Shown here: positions 43,580 to 51,816 of the stretch, piece after piece | How positions within the stretch are numbered: position 1 is the first letter of the stretch | How the letters are laid out: every line of letters begins with the position of its first letter | Source: Brevibacterium album DSM 18261 | GTDB lineage: Bacteria > Actinomycetota > Actinomycetes > Actinomycetales > Brevibacteriaceae | NCBI RefSeq assembly: GCF_000426445.1 | Contig: NZ_AUFJ01000009.1 | Location: 496,001 to 560,000 of the forward strand | Reading direction: 5' to 3' | DNA: 64,000 bases | The notes under the pieces: model-generated | Told to the model about the DNA's origin: nothing | Seen by the model: only the letters and a program-made list of their open reading frames with translations | Databases searched by the model: none | Program-made: the position numbers and the translations under genes

Positions 43580-44523
43580 CCACTGTCTCTCCCGCTGCCA
43601 TGGCTTCTGCCCAGACCGACGGCAACGGCTCACAGATGTCGGAACGACCGCGGACGAGGATCGGAGGCGGTCTCTGGCGGCAGGCGCTGTACCGGGTCCT
43701 CCGCAGCAAGTCCGCGATCCTCGGCCTCGCCCTCATCACCGCCTTCATCGCCGTTGCCGTCTTCGCCCCTTGGATCGCTCCCTTTCGTCCCGGCGACAAC
43801 TCGTGGCTCGACCAGGTGCGCCCGGGACAGTACCCGGGCCCGTCGGCCGAGCACTGGCTGGGCATCGATCCTCAAGGGCGGGACGTGTTCTCGCGTCTGG
43901 TCTACGGCACCAGGCAGTCGCTGCTCATCGGTGTGGTGTCGGTTCTGCTCGGCGGTTCGGTCGGCGTGACGCTTGGCATACTTGCCGGCGCATTCGGCGG
44001 TTGGGTGGATGCCATCGTCATGCGCATCGTTGACATCATGCTCGCCGTCCCCAGCCTGCTCATGGCGATCGCCGTGGCCGCTGTGCTGGGTCCTTCCCTC
44101 ACCTCGGTGATGGTCGCCATCGCGGTGACGAGCGTACCCATCTTCGCAAGGCTCCTGCGGGGGCAGATGCTGGGGCAGCGGGCAAGCGACTACGTGCTCG
44201 CGGCACGAGCGGCCGGGCTCAGGCGCAGCACGATCATCTTCAGCCATGTTCTGCCCAACTCCGTCACCCCCGTTCTCGTTCAGGGAACTCTCTACCTCTC
44301 CATCGCAATCATCGATGCGGCCGGTCTGGCATTCCTCGGACTGTCCAGTCCGGATCCCAGCACTCCTGAATGGGGCCGCATGCTCACAGACGCTCAGGAC
44401 GCACTCGCCACCGCACCGCTGTTGGCCATGGCACCGGGCGCAGCCATCGTCCTCGCCGCTCTGGGGTTCACCCTGCTCGGAGAGCAGATGCGTGAGGCAC
44501 TGGACCCGAAGTACCACCGATAG
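43576..44523 (+). CDS. Peptide-type ABC transporter permease (DppC-like)
   Basis: A 315-residue permease. It has the DppC hallmark HWLGIDPQGRDVFSRLVYGTRQSL, the EAA loop SDYVLAARAAGLRRSTIIFSHVLPNSV and the ending AALGFTLLGEQMREALDPK. Together with the gene at 42572 it would form the heterodimeric channel. Confidence 0.93.
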   Translation: MTTVSPAAMASAQTDGNGSQMSERPRTRIGGGLWRQALYRVLRSKSAILGLALITAFIAVAVFAPWIAPFRPGDNSWLDQVRPGQYPGPSAEHWLGIDPQGRDVFSRLVYGTRQSLLIGVVSVLLGGSVGVTLGILAGAFGGWVDAIVMRIVDIMLAVPSLLMAIAVAAVLGPSLTSVMVAIAVTSVPIFARLLRGQMLGQRASDYVLAARAAGLRRSTIIFSHVLPNSVTPVLVQGTLYLSIAIIDAAGLAFLGLSSPDPSTPEWGRMLTDAQDALATAPLLAMAPGAAIVLAALGFTLLGEQMREALDPKYHR

Positions 44524-44532
44524 GGAATCGAT

Positions 44533-45555
44533 ATGGCACTCCTCGAAATCAGAGATCTCCGCATCAGCTTCATGCGCCGAGGGCGTCCTCCGGTCCGAGC
44601 CGTCGACGGGCTCGATCTCGACGTGGACGGCGGACAGACGGTGGGCCTCGTCGGTGAATCCGGATGCGGCAAATCGATCACGTCGCTCTCCGTCCTCGGG
44701 CTCCTGCCCAAGAGAGGGGTCGAGGTCAGCGGCAGCATCAGATACGACGGGATCGAACTGCTCAGCCTGAACGACGACGCCCGACGCAGCATCCGCGGCC
44801 GGGAGATTTCGATGATCTTCCAGGATCCGATGACCTCGCTCAATCCCGTCGTGCGGATCGGCGTGCAGATCACGGAACCCCTGCGTCGGCACAAGGGGAT
44901 GACGAAGGGGGCTGCCATGGATGCAGCAGAGCGCCTGCTCAGGAGAGTCGGCATCCCCGCCCCCAGACAACGGCTGGGGGAGTTTCCCCATCAGCTGTCG
45001 GGTGGGATGCGGCAGCGGGTCCTCATCGCCATCGCCCTCGCATGCGGTCCCCGTATGCTCATTGCTGACGAGCCGACGACAGCTCTCGACGTCACCGTGC
45101 AGGCACAGATCCTCGACCTGCTCAAGGAACAGGTCGTGGAGAGCGGAACCGCCCTCATGATGATCACCCACGACATGGGCGTTGTCGCAGAGCTGTGCGA
45201 CCACGTGACCGTGATGTACGCGGGTCGCGCAGTCGAAGCCGGGAACGTGCGGGATCTCTTCGCCCATCCCACCCACCGCTACACCGCCGGGCTGCTCGCC
45301 GCCATGCCCCGCCTCGAGACACCGCGGGACGCACCGCTCAATCCAATTCCCGGCAGCGCCGATCAGAAGCTCCCATGGGATGACGGATGCGCCTTCATGC
45401 CCCGCTGCGCCGCCGCGACTGCCGCATGCGGCCGAGGACTTCCACCGATGCAGTCCACGGGATGGAACGCGGTCGGAGGAGGTCTCGACGAAGAGCATCT
45501 CCATCGGTGCCTGAACCCCGCCCCCGCCCTCGCGAAGAAAGCGATGACGCCATGA
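44533..45555 (+). CDS. Peptide-type ABC transporter ATP-binding protein (DppD-like)
   Basis: A 340-residue ATPase. Walker A is GESGCGKSI, with Ile in place of the usual Thr after Ser; the signature is LSGGMRQRVLIAIAL; Walker B is MLIADEPTTALDV. The oligopeptide-type C-terminus with the CxxR/C pattern FMPRCAAATAACG suggests an iron-sulfur or zinc motif common to this subfamily. It overlaps the next ATPase by 4 nt. Confidence 0.92.
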   Translation: MALLEIRDLRISFMRRGRPPVRAVDGLDLDVDGGQTVGLVGESGCGKSITSLSVLGLLPKRGVEVSGSIRYDGIELLSLNDDARRSIRGREISMIFQDPMTSLNPVVRIGVQITEPLRRHKGMTKGAAMDAAERLLRRVGIPAPRQRLGEFPHQLSGGMRQRVLIAIALACGPRMLIADEPTTALDVTVQAQILDLLKEQVVESGTALMMITHDMGVVAELCDHVTVMYAGRAVEAGNVRDLFAHPTHRYTAGLLAAMPRLETPRDAPLNPIPGSADQKLPWDDGCAFMPRCAAATAACGRGLPPMQSTGWNAVGGGLDEEHLHRCLNPAPALAKKAMTP

Positions 45556-46610
45556 ACCTCCTGACCGTCCGCGACCTCAAAGTTCATTTCCCCATCATGC
45601 GCGGAGTGATCCGGCACCGGCAGGTGGGCACTGTCAAAGCCGTCGACGGTGTCGACCTCGATATCCGGGCCACCAGCACATACGGCCTGGTCGGCGAGTC
45701 AGGCTGCGGAAAATCGACACTCGGGCGAGCACTCCTGCGGCTCGTCGAGCCGACTTCCGGCAGCGTGCACCTGGACGGAACCGACATCCTGAGCCTCAGG
45801 GAAGAACCGCTGCGGCGAATGCGCTCTCGTATGCAGATGGTCTTCCAGGATCCCATGGCGAGCCTCAATCCTCGGCAGAGCGTGTACGCGACGCTCACAG
45901 AGCCTCTCGCAGCACACGGGATCACGATGTCAGCACATCAGCGACAGCTGCATGTGCGAGAGCTCCTCGATTCGGTAGGCCTCCCAGCCGACGCTGCGGA
46001 CAAGTACCCGCACGAGTTCTCCGGTGGTCAGCGGCAGCGCATCGGAATCGCACGAGCGATCACTCTCAAACCTGATCTCCTCATCGCGGACGAACCGGTT
46101 TCGGCACTCGACGTATCTGTGCAGGCGCAAGTCATCAACCTGCTCGAGGAGCTGCAGGAACAGCTCCAGCTCACCTTCATCGTCATCGCCCACGACCTCG
46201 CCGTCGTCAGGCACATCAGCGAAACAGTCGGAGTGATGTATCTGGGCGGGATCGTCGAAGAAGGGGCTGCCGACGACCTCTACGTCCAGCCGATGCACCC
46301 CTATACGATCTCCTTGCTGTCGGCGGTCCCGATCCCCGATCCGGTCGCCGCCGATCGCCCGGAGCGGATCGTTCTCAGAGGCGACCTGCCGTCGCCGGCC
46401 GATCCGCCTTCGGGGTGCCGCTTCAACACCCGCTGCCCGTTCCGCCAGGAAACACGGTGCGGTGACGAACGGCCTGAGCTTCGCGAGGTGGCGCCGGATC
46501 ACAAGGTTGCCTGCCATTACGCCGAGGCGATCCTCACCGGGGAGATCACTCCGCGTGTCGAGAGCCGCACGACCGTTCTCACGGGAGAAGGCCGCACCTC
46601 ACCGCAGTGA
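45552..46610 (+). CDS. Peptide-type ABC transporter ATP-binding protein (DppF-like)
   Basis: A 352-residue ATPase, partner of the gene at 44533. Walker A GESGCGKSTLG, signature FSGGQRQRIGIARA and Walker B LLIADEPVSALDV are intact, and the C-terminus has the subfamily pattern FNTRCPFRQETRCG. It ends the operon, followed after 7 nt by a very strong hairpin. Confidence 0.93.
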   Translation: MNLLTVRDLKVHFPIMRGVIRHRQVGTVKAVDGVDLDIRATSTYGLVGESGCGKSTLGRALLRLVEPTSGSVHLDGTDILSLREEPLRRMRSRMQMVFQDPMASLNPRQSVYATLTEPLAAHGITMSAHQRQLHVRELLDSVGLPADAADKYPHEFSGGQRQRIGIARAITLKPDLLIADEPVSALDVSVQAQVINLLEELQEQLQLTFIVIAHDLAVVRHISETVGVMYLGGIVEEGAADDLYVQPMHPYTISLLSAVPIPDPVAADRPERIVLRGDLPSPADPPSGCRFNTRCPFRQETRCGDERPELREVAPDHKVACHYAEAILTGEITPRVESRTTVLTGEGRTSPQ

Positions 46611-46617
46611 CTCCCGA

Positions 46618-46653
46618 AGTCCCCGGGGCGGCAAGCGTGCCGCCCCGGGGACT
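46618..46653 (+). terminator. Strong hairpin terminator of the importer operon
   Basis: Perfect 16-bp GC-rich arms with the tetraloop AGCG, starting 8 nt after the DppF-like stop codon. The convergent amidohydrolase gene ends about 80 nt further on, so it may serve both. Confidence 0.88.
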
Positions 46654-46734
46654 GTTCGCCGCCGGACGACACGTCCTGAGAACCGCGATCTGCACGATGC
46701 CTTCTCCTGCGGCAACGCGCAGAGGCCCATGCGT

Positions 46735-48372
46735 TCAGACCATTTCCCCGGACGGATCGTAGACGAACCGACCCGCGACCGCAGTTGCGGTGACGTCGAT
46801 TTCCCTGATGCGATGGGAATCCACTGCGGTGGGATCGTGGGACAGCACCGCAAAGTCCGCGGCCATTCCAGGCTCCAGTGTGCCGACCCAGCCGTCCATA
46901 TGAGCCGCATAGGCAGATCCGTGGGCATAGGCGCGCAGTGCCTGTTGCGCGGTGACTCCCTCATGATCGCCGAAGGCTGTTCCGCGGTCCGTTCGCCGGT
47001 TCACCATATCGTGAATGCCGCGCAGCGGATCGCCCTCTGTGCAGGGGCGATCGGAGCTGCCTGCAACTGTCAGACCACGGTCCAGATAGGAGCGCATGCG
47101 GTAGGTGCGACGCAGCTGGTCGTCGTCGAGCAGATCCCTCAGCCCCTCCCCCACGACCCCAACGAACCGTCCCTGCGGCGATGGCACGACGCCCAGCCGG
47201 GCCATCCGCTCCACCGCCTGCTCGCTCGTGACGGAGCAGTGTTCGATCCGATGGCGGACATCCCCCCGAGGGGAAGACTGCTGTGCTTCCTCGAAGCAGT
47301 CCAGCACGAAGTCGATCGCCGCATCGCCCTGTGCATGGACTGCGATCTGCCATCCGGCACGGTGTGCACCGAGAATCCTCCGGCTGACCTCGTTACGGTC
47401 GTAGAGTCCTTCCCGGTCCGCGAATGCGCCGTTCGGATATCCGCCGTTGAGTTCGGCGGTGCCGGCGAGGATCGATCCATCAGTGAAAAACTTCACCGGT
47501 CCCAGCCGCAGCCATTCGTCCCCGAATCCCGAGCGCATCCCTAGGTCGATCCCCATGGCCTCCTGCCCGCCCCTGTCTTGCCGAAGAGGGTGGAGAGCCG
47601 CGAACGACGGCATGAGGGTCGTGCGCACCAGCAGGTCGCCTGTCTCCCTCGCACGCTGGTACGCCCCCGCCTCCGCCTCTCCGTACCCCACGAGCCCAGC
47701 CCCGACACCAGCTTCCTGAACAGCAGTGATGCCTTCGGCAACATAGTTCCGATGAGCTCGGCCGATTGCATTCACGATGTCGTCGCCGCTGTAGGGCTGG
47801 GCCTGCTCCAACACGCATGCATGGGCGTGCTCCTCGAGCAGTCCCGACAGTCCGCCGTGCGCGTCGGTGGGAAGCGCTTCAAACTTCTCGAGTTCACGTC
47901 GGTTCAGGAGCTCGAGCACACGAGAGTTCACAACCGAAGCATGGCCTGACGAGGCGATGAGCCAGACCGGATGCTCAGGCGCAATCCGGTCGAGTTCAGC
48001 CAGCGTCGGCAGCGCTCGCCCGGCGCCCATCGGAGACAAACCGCTCCCGATCACCCAGCGGCCCCGAGGAGTCCGGTCTGCCGCCGCCCTCACGAGACTG
48101 AGTACGTCATCGACGGATGCGACCGAACGAAGCGGGATGCCGGCGAGCGAGGTTCCGTACCACGATGTGTGACAGTGCGCATCATGGAACCCTGGCACCA
48201 CCGTCCGGCCTTCCAGATCGATGCTTCTGCAACCATGGAGCGGCTCGTCAGACACCGCAGCAATGCGCCCATCCTTTACCGCCAGGGACCGCGCCCGGGT
48301 CTCCGCAGCGTCTCCGACGAGCACAGTGGCATTGCGCAGAACATAATCGCACTCCACCGAAAGCCCCCTCAA
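46735..48372 (-). CDS. Amidohydrolase family 3 protein (YtcJ-like)
   Basis: A 545-residue metal-dependent hydrolase. The metal site starts with HDAHCHT (FHDAHCHTSWYG), continues with AHRAGWQIAVHAQGDAAIDFVLD and RHRIEHCSV, and ends with VAGSSDRPCTEGDPL (Asp ligand), the layout of YtcJ/N-substituted formamide deformylase relatives. No signal peptide is seen, so it is cytosolic. It is last of three genes behind Op3 and overlaps the TPR gene by 4 nt. It probably acts on the imported compound, which is inference. Confidence 0.88.
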   Translation of the reverse strand: MRGLSVECDYVLRNATVLVGDAAETRARSLAVKDGRIAAVSDEPLHGCRSIDLEGRTVVPGFHDAHCHTSWYGTSLAGIPLRSVASVDDVLSLVRAAADRTPRGRWVIGSGLSPMGAGRALPTLAELDRIAPEHPVWLIASSGHASVVNSRVLELLNRRELEKFEALPTDAHGGLSGLLEEHAHACVLEQAQPYSGDDIVNAIGRAHRNYVAEGITAVQEAGVGAGLVGYGEAEAGAYQRARETGDLLVRTTLMPSFAALHPLRQDRGGQEAMGIDLGMRSGFGDEWLRLGPVKFFTDGSILAGTAELNGGYPNGAFADREGLYDRNEVSRRILGAHRAGWQIAVHAQGDAAIDFVLDCFEEAQQSSPRGDVRHRIEHCSVTSEQAVERMARLGVVPSPQGRFVGVVGEGLRDLLDDDQLRRTYRMRSYLDRGLTVAGSSDRPCTEGDPLRGIHDMVNRRTDRGTAFGDHEGVTAQQALRAYAHGSAYAAHMDGWVGTLEPGMAADFAVLSHDPTAVDSHRIREIDVTATAVAGRFVYDPSGEMV

Positions 48373-50090
48373 AGCCCGTCCGCCTCTGCCCCGCAGCAGG
48401 GCCCCTCAGAAGAGGCCTCGCCGGGCGCGTCCGCCACGGAGAGTCGGCAGAAGCACGATGCGGAGATCGTCACATCGGAGCGCGCCGAGGCGAGGCGGAG
48501 CTGCTGCCCGATGATCGCCGCCTCGCCCGTCCTGCCCAGCCGAGTGAGGCACTCGTGATAGCCGTGGAGGCTCCACACATTGCCAGGGTGCTGATGCGAG
48601 CGCGGCACCGTGTCGTCGAGCCCGAGGTCGGCCCGGTAGACAGCGGCCGCCTCCTCGACGCGCCCCTGTTCGAGGAGCAGAGCGCCGTAGGCGTGCCGCG
48701 TGGGCTGCATCCACCCCCACGGCTCGTCGTACGGGAGGCCGTCGTCCAGGTCGATCGACCGGCGGAGCGCAGCGAACGCCCTGTCGCAGTCGCCTCGGCG
48801 GTACTCCAGCTCGCCCTCGAGCATGGCCGCCGCGACTGCGAGGATGTCGCGGCAGGTGTTGTTGAAGAGCATGCGCGATTCCGGCACGCGTGCGGCGGCC
48901 GCGGTGAACAGCTTCCGCTCCGCGGCGGCCGCGTCCACCTGTCCCGTCGCCGCGTATGCCACCGCTTTCGCGTAGTGCATCATCGCGGTCGTCACGCAGT
49001 ACAGCTCGGGGTCGCGCGGCAGCTCCGCGTCGAGGATCGACTGCCATTCCCCGAACCGGATGAGGACGTGCATCCGCATGGGGAGGAAGCCCTCGAGCCA
49101 GTCCGCCATCGGCGGGACCTCCTCGCGGAGCAGCACCTCGGGCACCGCACGCTCGAGCCGCTCGCAGGTCTCGAGTGCCACCGCCCGCTGGCCGAGGAAC
49201 ATCGCCCCGTAGATCCTGAAGTGGTAGTCGTGGCACCGGTAGAGCGTGTAGAAGTTCATCGCCCCGGCACGGGCGGCGTACTTCTCGTCCGCCTCGATGG
49301 CGCGGGAGTTCGATGAGATGACGCGCTCGTAGTCACCGCACAGGACGTCCAGGTGGGTGGGCATGTGCTGGAGGTGGCCGGAGTCCGGGACGAGATCGCG
49401 CAACGCATCCGCGTACGGGAGCGCCTGCTCCGGCACGGCCGACATCTCCATGAGGTGGATGTACATGTGGAGCACTCCCGGGTGCTCCCGGCCACCCGCA
49501 AGGGAGAGCGCGTGGTCGAGGACCGCCCGCGCCTCGACCGCGTGCGAGCCCGGGGCGGGCTCTCCCGTCCGCTGGTCCCACAGCTCCCACGGGGTCACGT
49601 TCATGAGCGCATCGGCGAACAGCGCGGCGACGTCGAGGTCATCGCGGTGGGCCTCGTGCACACCCCGCATCGCCTCCACATAGCCGGAGTTCCAGATGGA
49701 GCAGTCCTCGACCGCCTCGGCCTGCGGATACCGGTGGCGGAGGGCCTCGATGAGGCCCCGCTCGGCGCTCGTGAGCCCGCCCGCGCCCGCTGCGGCGCGG
49801 TTCACGGCCGCGAACGCCCGCTCGAGGGACGTCGCGAGATCCACGGGGTCGAAATCCTGCCACGGCTTGTTGTAGTTGGGGCCGAGGGAATAGGCGATGC
49901 CCCAGTGCGCCATCGCCAGGTCGGGATCATGCTCGAGCGCCCGTTCGAAGCAGACGACGGCCTCTTCATGGTTGAAGCCATAGCTCCAGACGAGCCCACG
50001 GTCGAACCAGAGCTGCGCCGCCTCGCTGTCGGTCGTGACCGGGCGCGAATGGGACCCGAGGTCGTAGTAGTCATCGGCGCTCACAGTCAC
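48369..50090 (-). CDS. Tetratricopeptide-repeat protein, His/Cys-rich, unknown function
   Basis: A 573-residue helical repeat protein. TPR-like units include GFNHEEAVVCFERALEHDPD and MAHWGIAYSLGPNYNKPW. Conserved His/Cys clusters stand out: HPGVLHMYIHLMEM, HLQHMPTHLDVLCGDYE, and YRCHDYHFRIYGAM. Such a pattern recurs in a family of uncharacterised 550-residue bacterial TPR proteins and could bind a metal, but this is untested. The gene is higher in GC than the other island genes. It lies 17 nt after the AhpD-like gene. Confidence 0.75.
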   Translation of the reverse strand: MTVSADDYYDLGSHSRPVTTDSEAAQLWFDRGLVWSYGFNHEEAVVCFERALEHDPDLAMAHWGIAYSLGPNYNKPWQDFDPVDLATSLERAFAAVNRAAAGAGGLTSAERGLIEALRHRYPQAEAVEDCSIWNSGYVEAMRGVHEAHRDDLDVAALFADALMNVTPWELWDQRTGEPAPGSHAVEARAVLDHALSLAGGREHPGVLHMYIHLMEMSAVPEQALPYADALRDLVPDSGHLQHMPTHLDVLCGDYERVISSNSRAIEADEKYAARAGAMNFYTLYRCHDYHFRIYGAMFLGQRAVALETCERLERAVPEVLLREEVPPMADWLEGFLPMRMHVLIRFGEWQSILDAELPRDPELYCVTTAMMHYAKAVAYAATGQVDAAAAERKLFTAAAARVPESRMLFNNTCRDILAVAAAMLEGELEYRRGDCDRAFAALRRSIDLDDGLPYDEPWGWMQPTRHAYGALLLEQGRVEEAAAVYRADLGLDDTVPRSHQHPGNVWSLHGYHECLTRLGRTGEAAIIGQQLRLASARSDVTISASCFCRLSVADAPGEASSEGPCCGAEADGL

Positions 50091-50107
50091 TGCGAAGGCT
50101 CTCCTTC

Positions 50108-50446
50108 CTACGACTCAGGAACCGCATCGAACATTCTCATCGCGAGCCCTCCATGAGCACCAGCCGCTCCGGCACGCAGTGCGGCGGCAACCAGAATCAC
50201 CTCGGAAAGCTCCGCCTTCGACGCTCCCGCCTTCTTCGCACCTGCGACATGGTCCTCCATGCAATAGACGCACTGCGTCATGTGCGCGCAGGCGACAGCA
50301 ATGAGCTCACGATACTTGCGCGGCACTGCACCATCTTCGATGCCGACTATCGCGTCAAGCCCCATCCAGGCAGCGAACTCGCGAGGCGCCGCCTTCCTCA
50401 GATCGCGCAGACGCTTCATATCCGATGAGTCGTGGTAGTGGGACAT
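50108..50446 (-). CDS. Carboxymuconolactone decarboxylase/AhpD-like protein
   Basis: A 112-residue all-helical protein with the AhpD redox motif C59-V-Y-C62 followed by H66 (CVYCMEDHV), and the CMD-type segment KYRELIAVACAHMTQ. Proteins of this type act as disulfide reductants or small decarboxylases. ATG 50446 is chosen for its GGAGGAAG RBS; the open frame upstream to 50530 lies over the leader. It is the first gene behind Op3. Confidence 0.85.
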   Translation of the reverse strand: MSHYHDSSDMKRLRDLRKAAPREFAAWMGLDAIVGIEDGAVPRKYRELIAVACAHMTQCVYCMEDHVAGAKKAGASKAELSEVILVAAALRAGAAGAHGGLAMRMFDAVPES

Positions 50447-50557
50447 GGGCTTCCTCCCGGGAGCAGTGCACATGGAAAGCGATGCCTGCGAAACGGTCCA
50501 ATTACCCATCATCGCAGTGACCACAATCACATCCTAAGGGGGCAATCGTTAAAATTC

Positions 50558-50576
50558 AAGTAAAAACTTGTAATTA
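50558..50576 (-). promoter_or_regulatory. TetR operator (Op3) and -10 of the AhpD-TPR-amidohydrolase operon
   Basis: The palindrome CAAGTAAAAACTTG (50557-50570) shares its 12-nt core exactly with Op2. On the minus strand TAATTA (50571-50576) sits one base before the core, the same geometry as Op1. The -35 region is GC-rich and weak. The leader to the AhpD-like ATG is about 110 nt. Confidence 0.72.
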
Positions 50577-50633
50577 CATTCCCGCCGCAGTGCGGCCACC
50601 CCGTCCGACCTTGCCGCCCCCTAGGCTGGTGCC

Positions 50634-51035
50634 ATGGCGAAGACGCACCCGCACATCGACGCTCCCACGCGTGCCCAGCTGACCGAGCTCGTCCGCGACC
50701 GCCCCCAGGAGCTCGCAGAGGTCTATCTCGCCCTGCACGACCTCGTGCTCTCGGTCCTGCCGGACATCCGGCACTCGGTGGATGAGGTCGATGCGAGCAT
50801 CGGCTATGCCGCCCACCAGTACGGGTACAACGGGTGGGGGATGGCCGCCCTGACCCCCTACAGCCGGTGGGTGTCGCTCACCCTCCTGCACGGGTCGCAG
50901 CTGGAGGACCCCGCCGGCCTGCTGGTGGGAAGCACCATGATGCGCCACGTGAAGCTCTCGCGACCCGCCGAGGTGGAGGACGACGCTCCCGCGATCAGCG
51001 CCCTGCTGCGCGCGGCCGCCACCCTGCACTCATAG
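50634..51035 (+). CDS. DUF1801 (YdhG-like) protein
   Basis: A 133-residue protein of the DUF1801 fold. Recognisable elements are VLPDIRHSVDEVDASIGYAAHQYGYNG and MAALTPYSRWVSLTLLHG, with the C-terminal arginine-rich core MRHVKLSRP. The family has no settled function. It returns to high GC, so the island boundary lies between 50580 and 50634. Its last 41 nt overlap the convergent glycosyltransferase gene. Confidence 0.75.
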   Translation: MAKTHPHIDAPTRAQLTELVRDRPQELAEVYLALHDLVLSVLPDIRHSVDEVDASIGYAAHQYGYNGWGMAALTPYSRWVSLTLLHGSQLEDPAGLLVGSTMMRHVKLSRPAEVEDDAPAISALLRAAATLHS

Positions 51036-51816
51036 TCCTCGCCGCCGCGGCGGGCATGCCGGCCGCAGGAAGGCGGAGCTCCCGAGCGGGGGCCTCGGGC
51101 GCCCCGGCGGCGAGGGCGTCGAGGCCGCACAGATAGCGCGCGAACCCGCCTGGGGCCCGGCCCTCCCGCCGCGCGGATGTGACGACCCTGACGGTGTCCG
51201 TCGCGACCCAGGGAACTCCGGCCGCCTGCAGCCGCCGCACCGTGTCCACGTCCTCGGAGACGGGCAGCGGGCTGAAGCCGCCCACGGCCCGCAGCCGGTT
51301 GAGCCGCACCCCCAGATTGGCTCCGTGCACCGCGCTGTGTCCCTCCTCCAGCCGGTGCCGGGCGTGCCAGAGGCCGTACGACGGCGAGTCCGGGTCCTCC
51401 TCGGGGACGACCGTGCCGATCACGAGGTCCGCCCCCTCGGCGGCGAGCGCCGCCTGCCGGGTGAGCCAGTGAGCGGGCACCCGGGAATCCGCATCGGTGT
51501 GGGACGTCCAGATCCTCTCCGCGGGGAGGTCCGGCAGCTGTGCCGCGGCCTCGCGGACACCGGCGCTGCGCACCGCGCCGAGGTGCGGGAAGATGCCCTC
51601 GATGACCCGGAGCAGGAGGTGCGGATGCCTCTCCGCCGCCTCGGCGGCCACGCGCGCGCTCGCATCGGCGCAGCGGTCGAGCACCGTGACCACCAGGACC
51701 CGCTGTTCGCAGGCGGCGACGGCCGCGGCGAGCGAGCGCAGGCAGTCCCCGAGCAGCTCCTCCTCGTCGTGCACCGGCACGACCACCGCGAACGCCTCGA
51801 CCAGGGGCACCGTCAT
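50995..51816 (-). CDS. Family 2 glycosyltransferase
   Basis: A 273-residue GT-A enzyme. The nucleotide-sugar site is AFAVVVPVHDEEELLGDCLRSL, the DxD-type motif is TSHTDADSRVP, and the acceptor-side motif is PVSEDVDTVRRLQAAG (ED). It overlaps the upstream fusion gene by 4 nt (ATGA). No membrane helix is present. It is last in the acyl-CoA dehydrogenase/PIG-L operon; its acceptor is unknown. Confidence 0.85.
   Translation of the reverse strand: MTVPLVEAFAVVVPVHDEEELLGDCLRSLAAAVAACEQRVLVVTVLDRCADASARVAAEAAERHPHLLLRVIEGIFPHLGAVRSAGVREAAAQLPDLPAERIWTSHTDADSRVPAHWLTRQAALAAEGADLVIGTVVPEEDPDSPSYGLWHARHRLEEGHSAVHGANLGVRLNRLRAVGGFSPLPVSEDVDTVRRLQAAGVPWVATDTVRVVTSARREGRAPGGFARYLCGLDALAAGAPEAPARELRLPAAGMPAAAARTMSAGWRPRAAGR

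Noticed and set aside
36153..50576. A prophage or conjugative element
   Set aside because: No integrase, relaxase, phage structural gene or transposase is present; only composition and gene content set the region apart.
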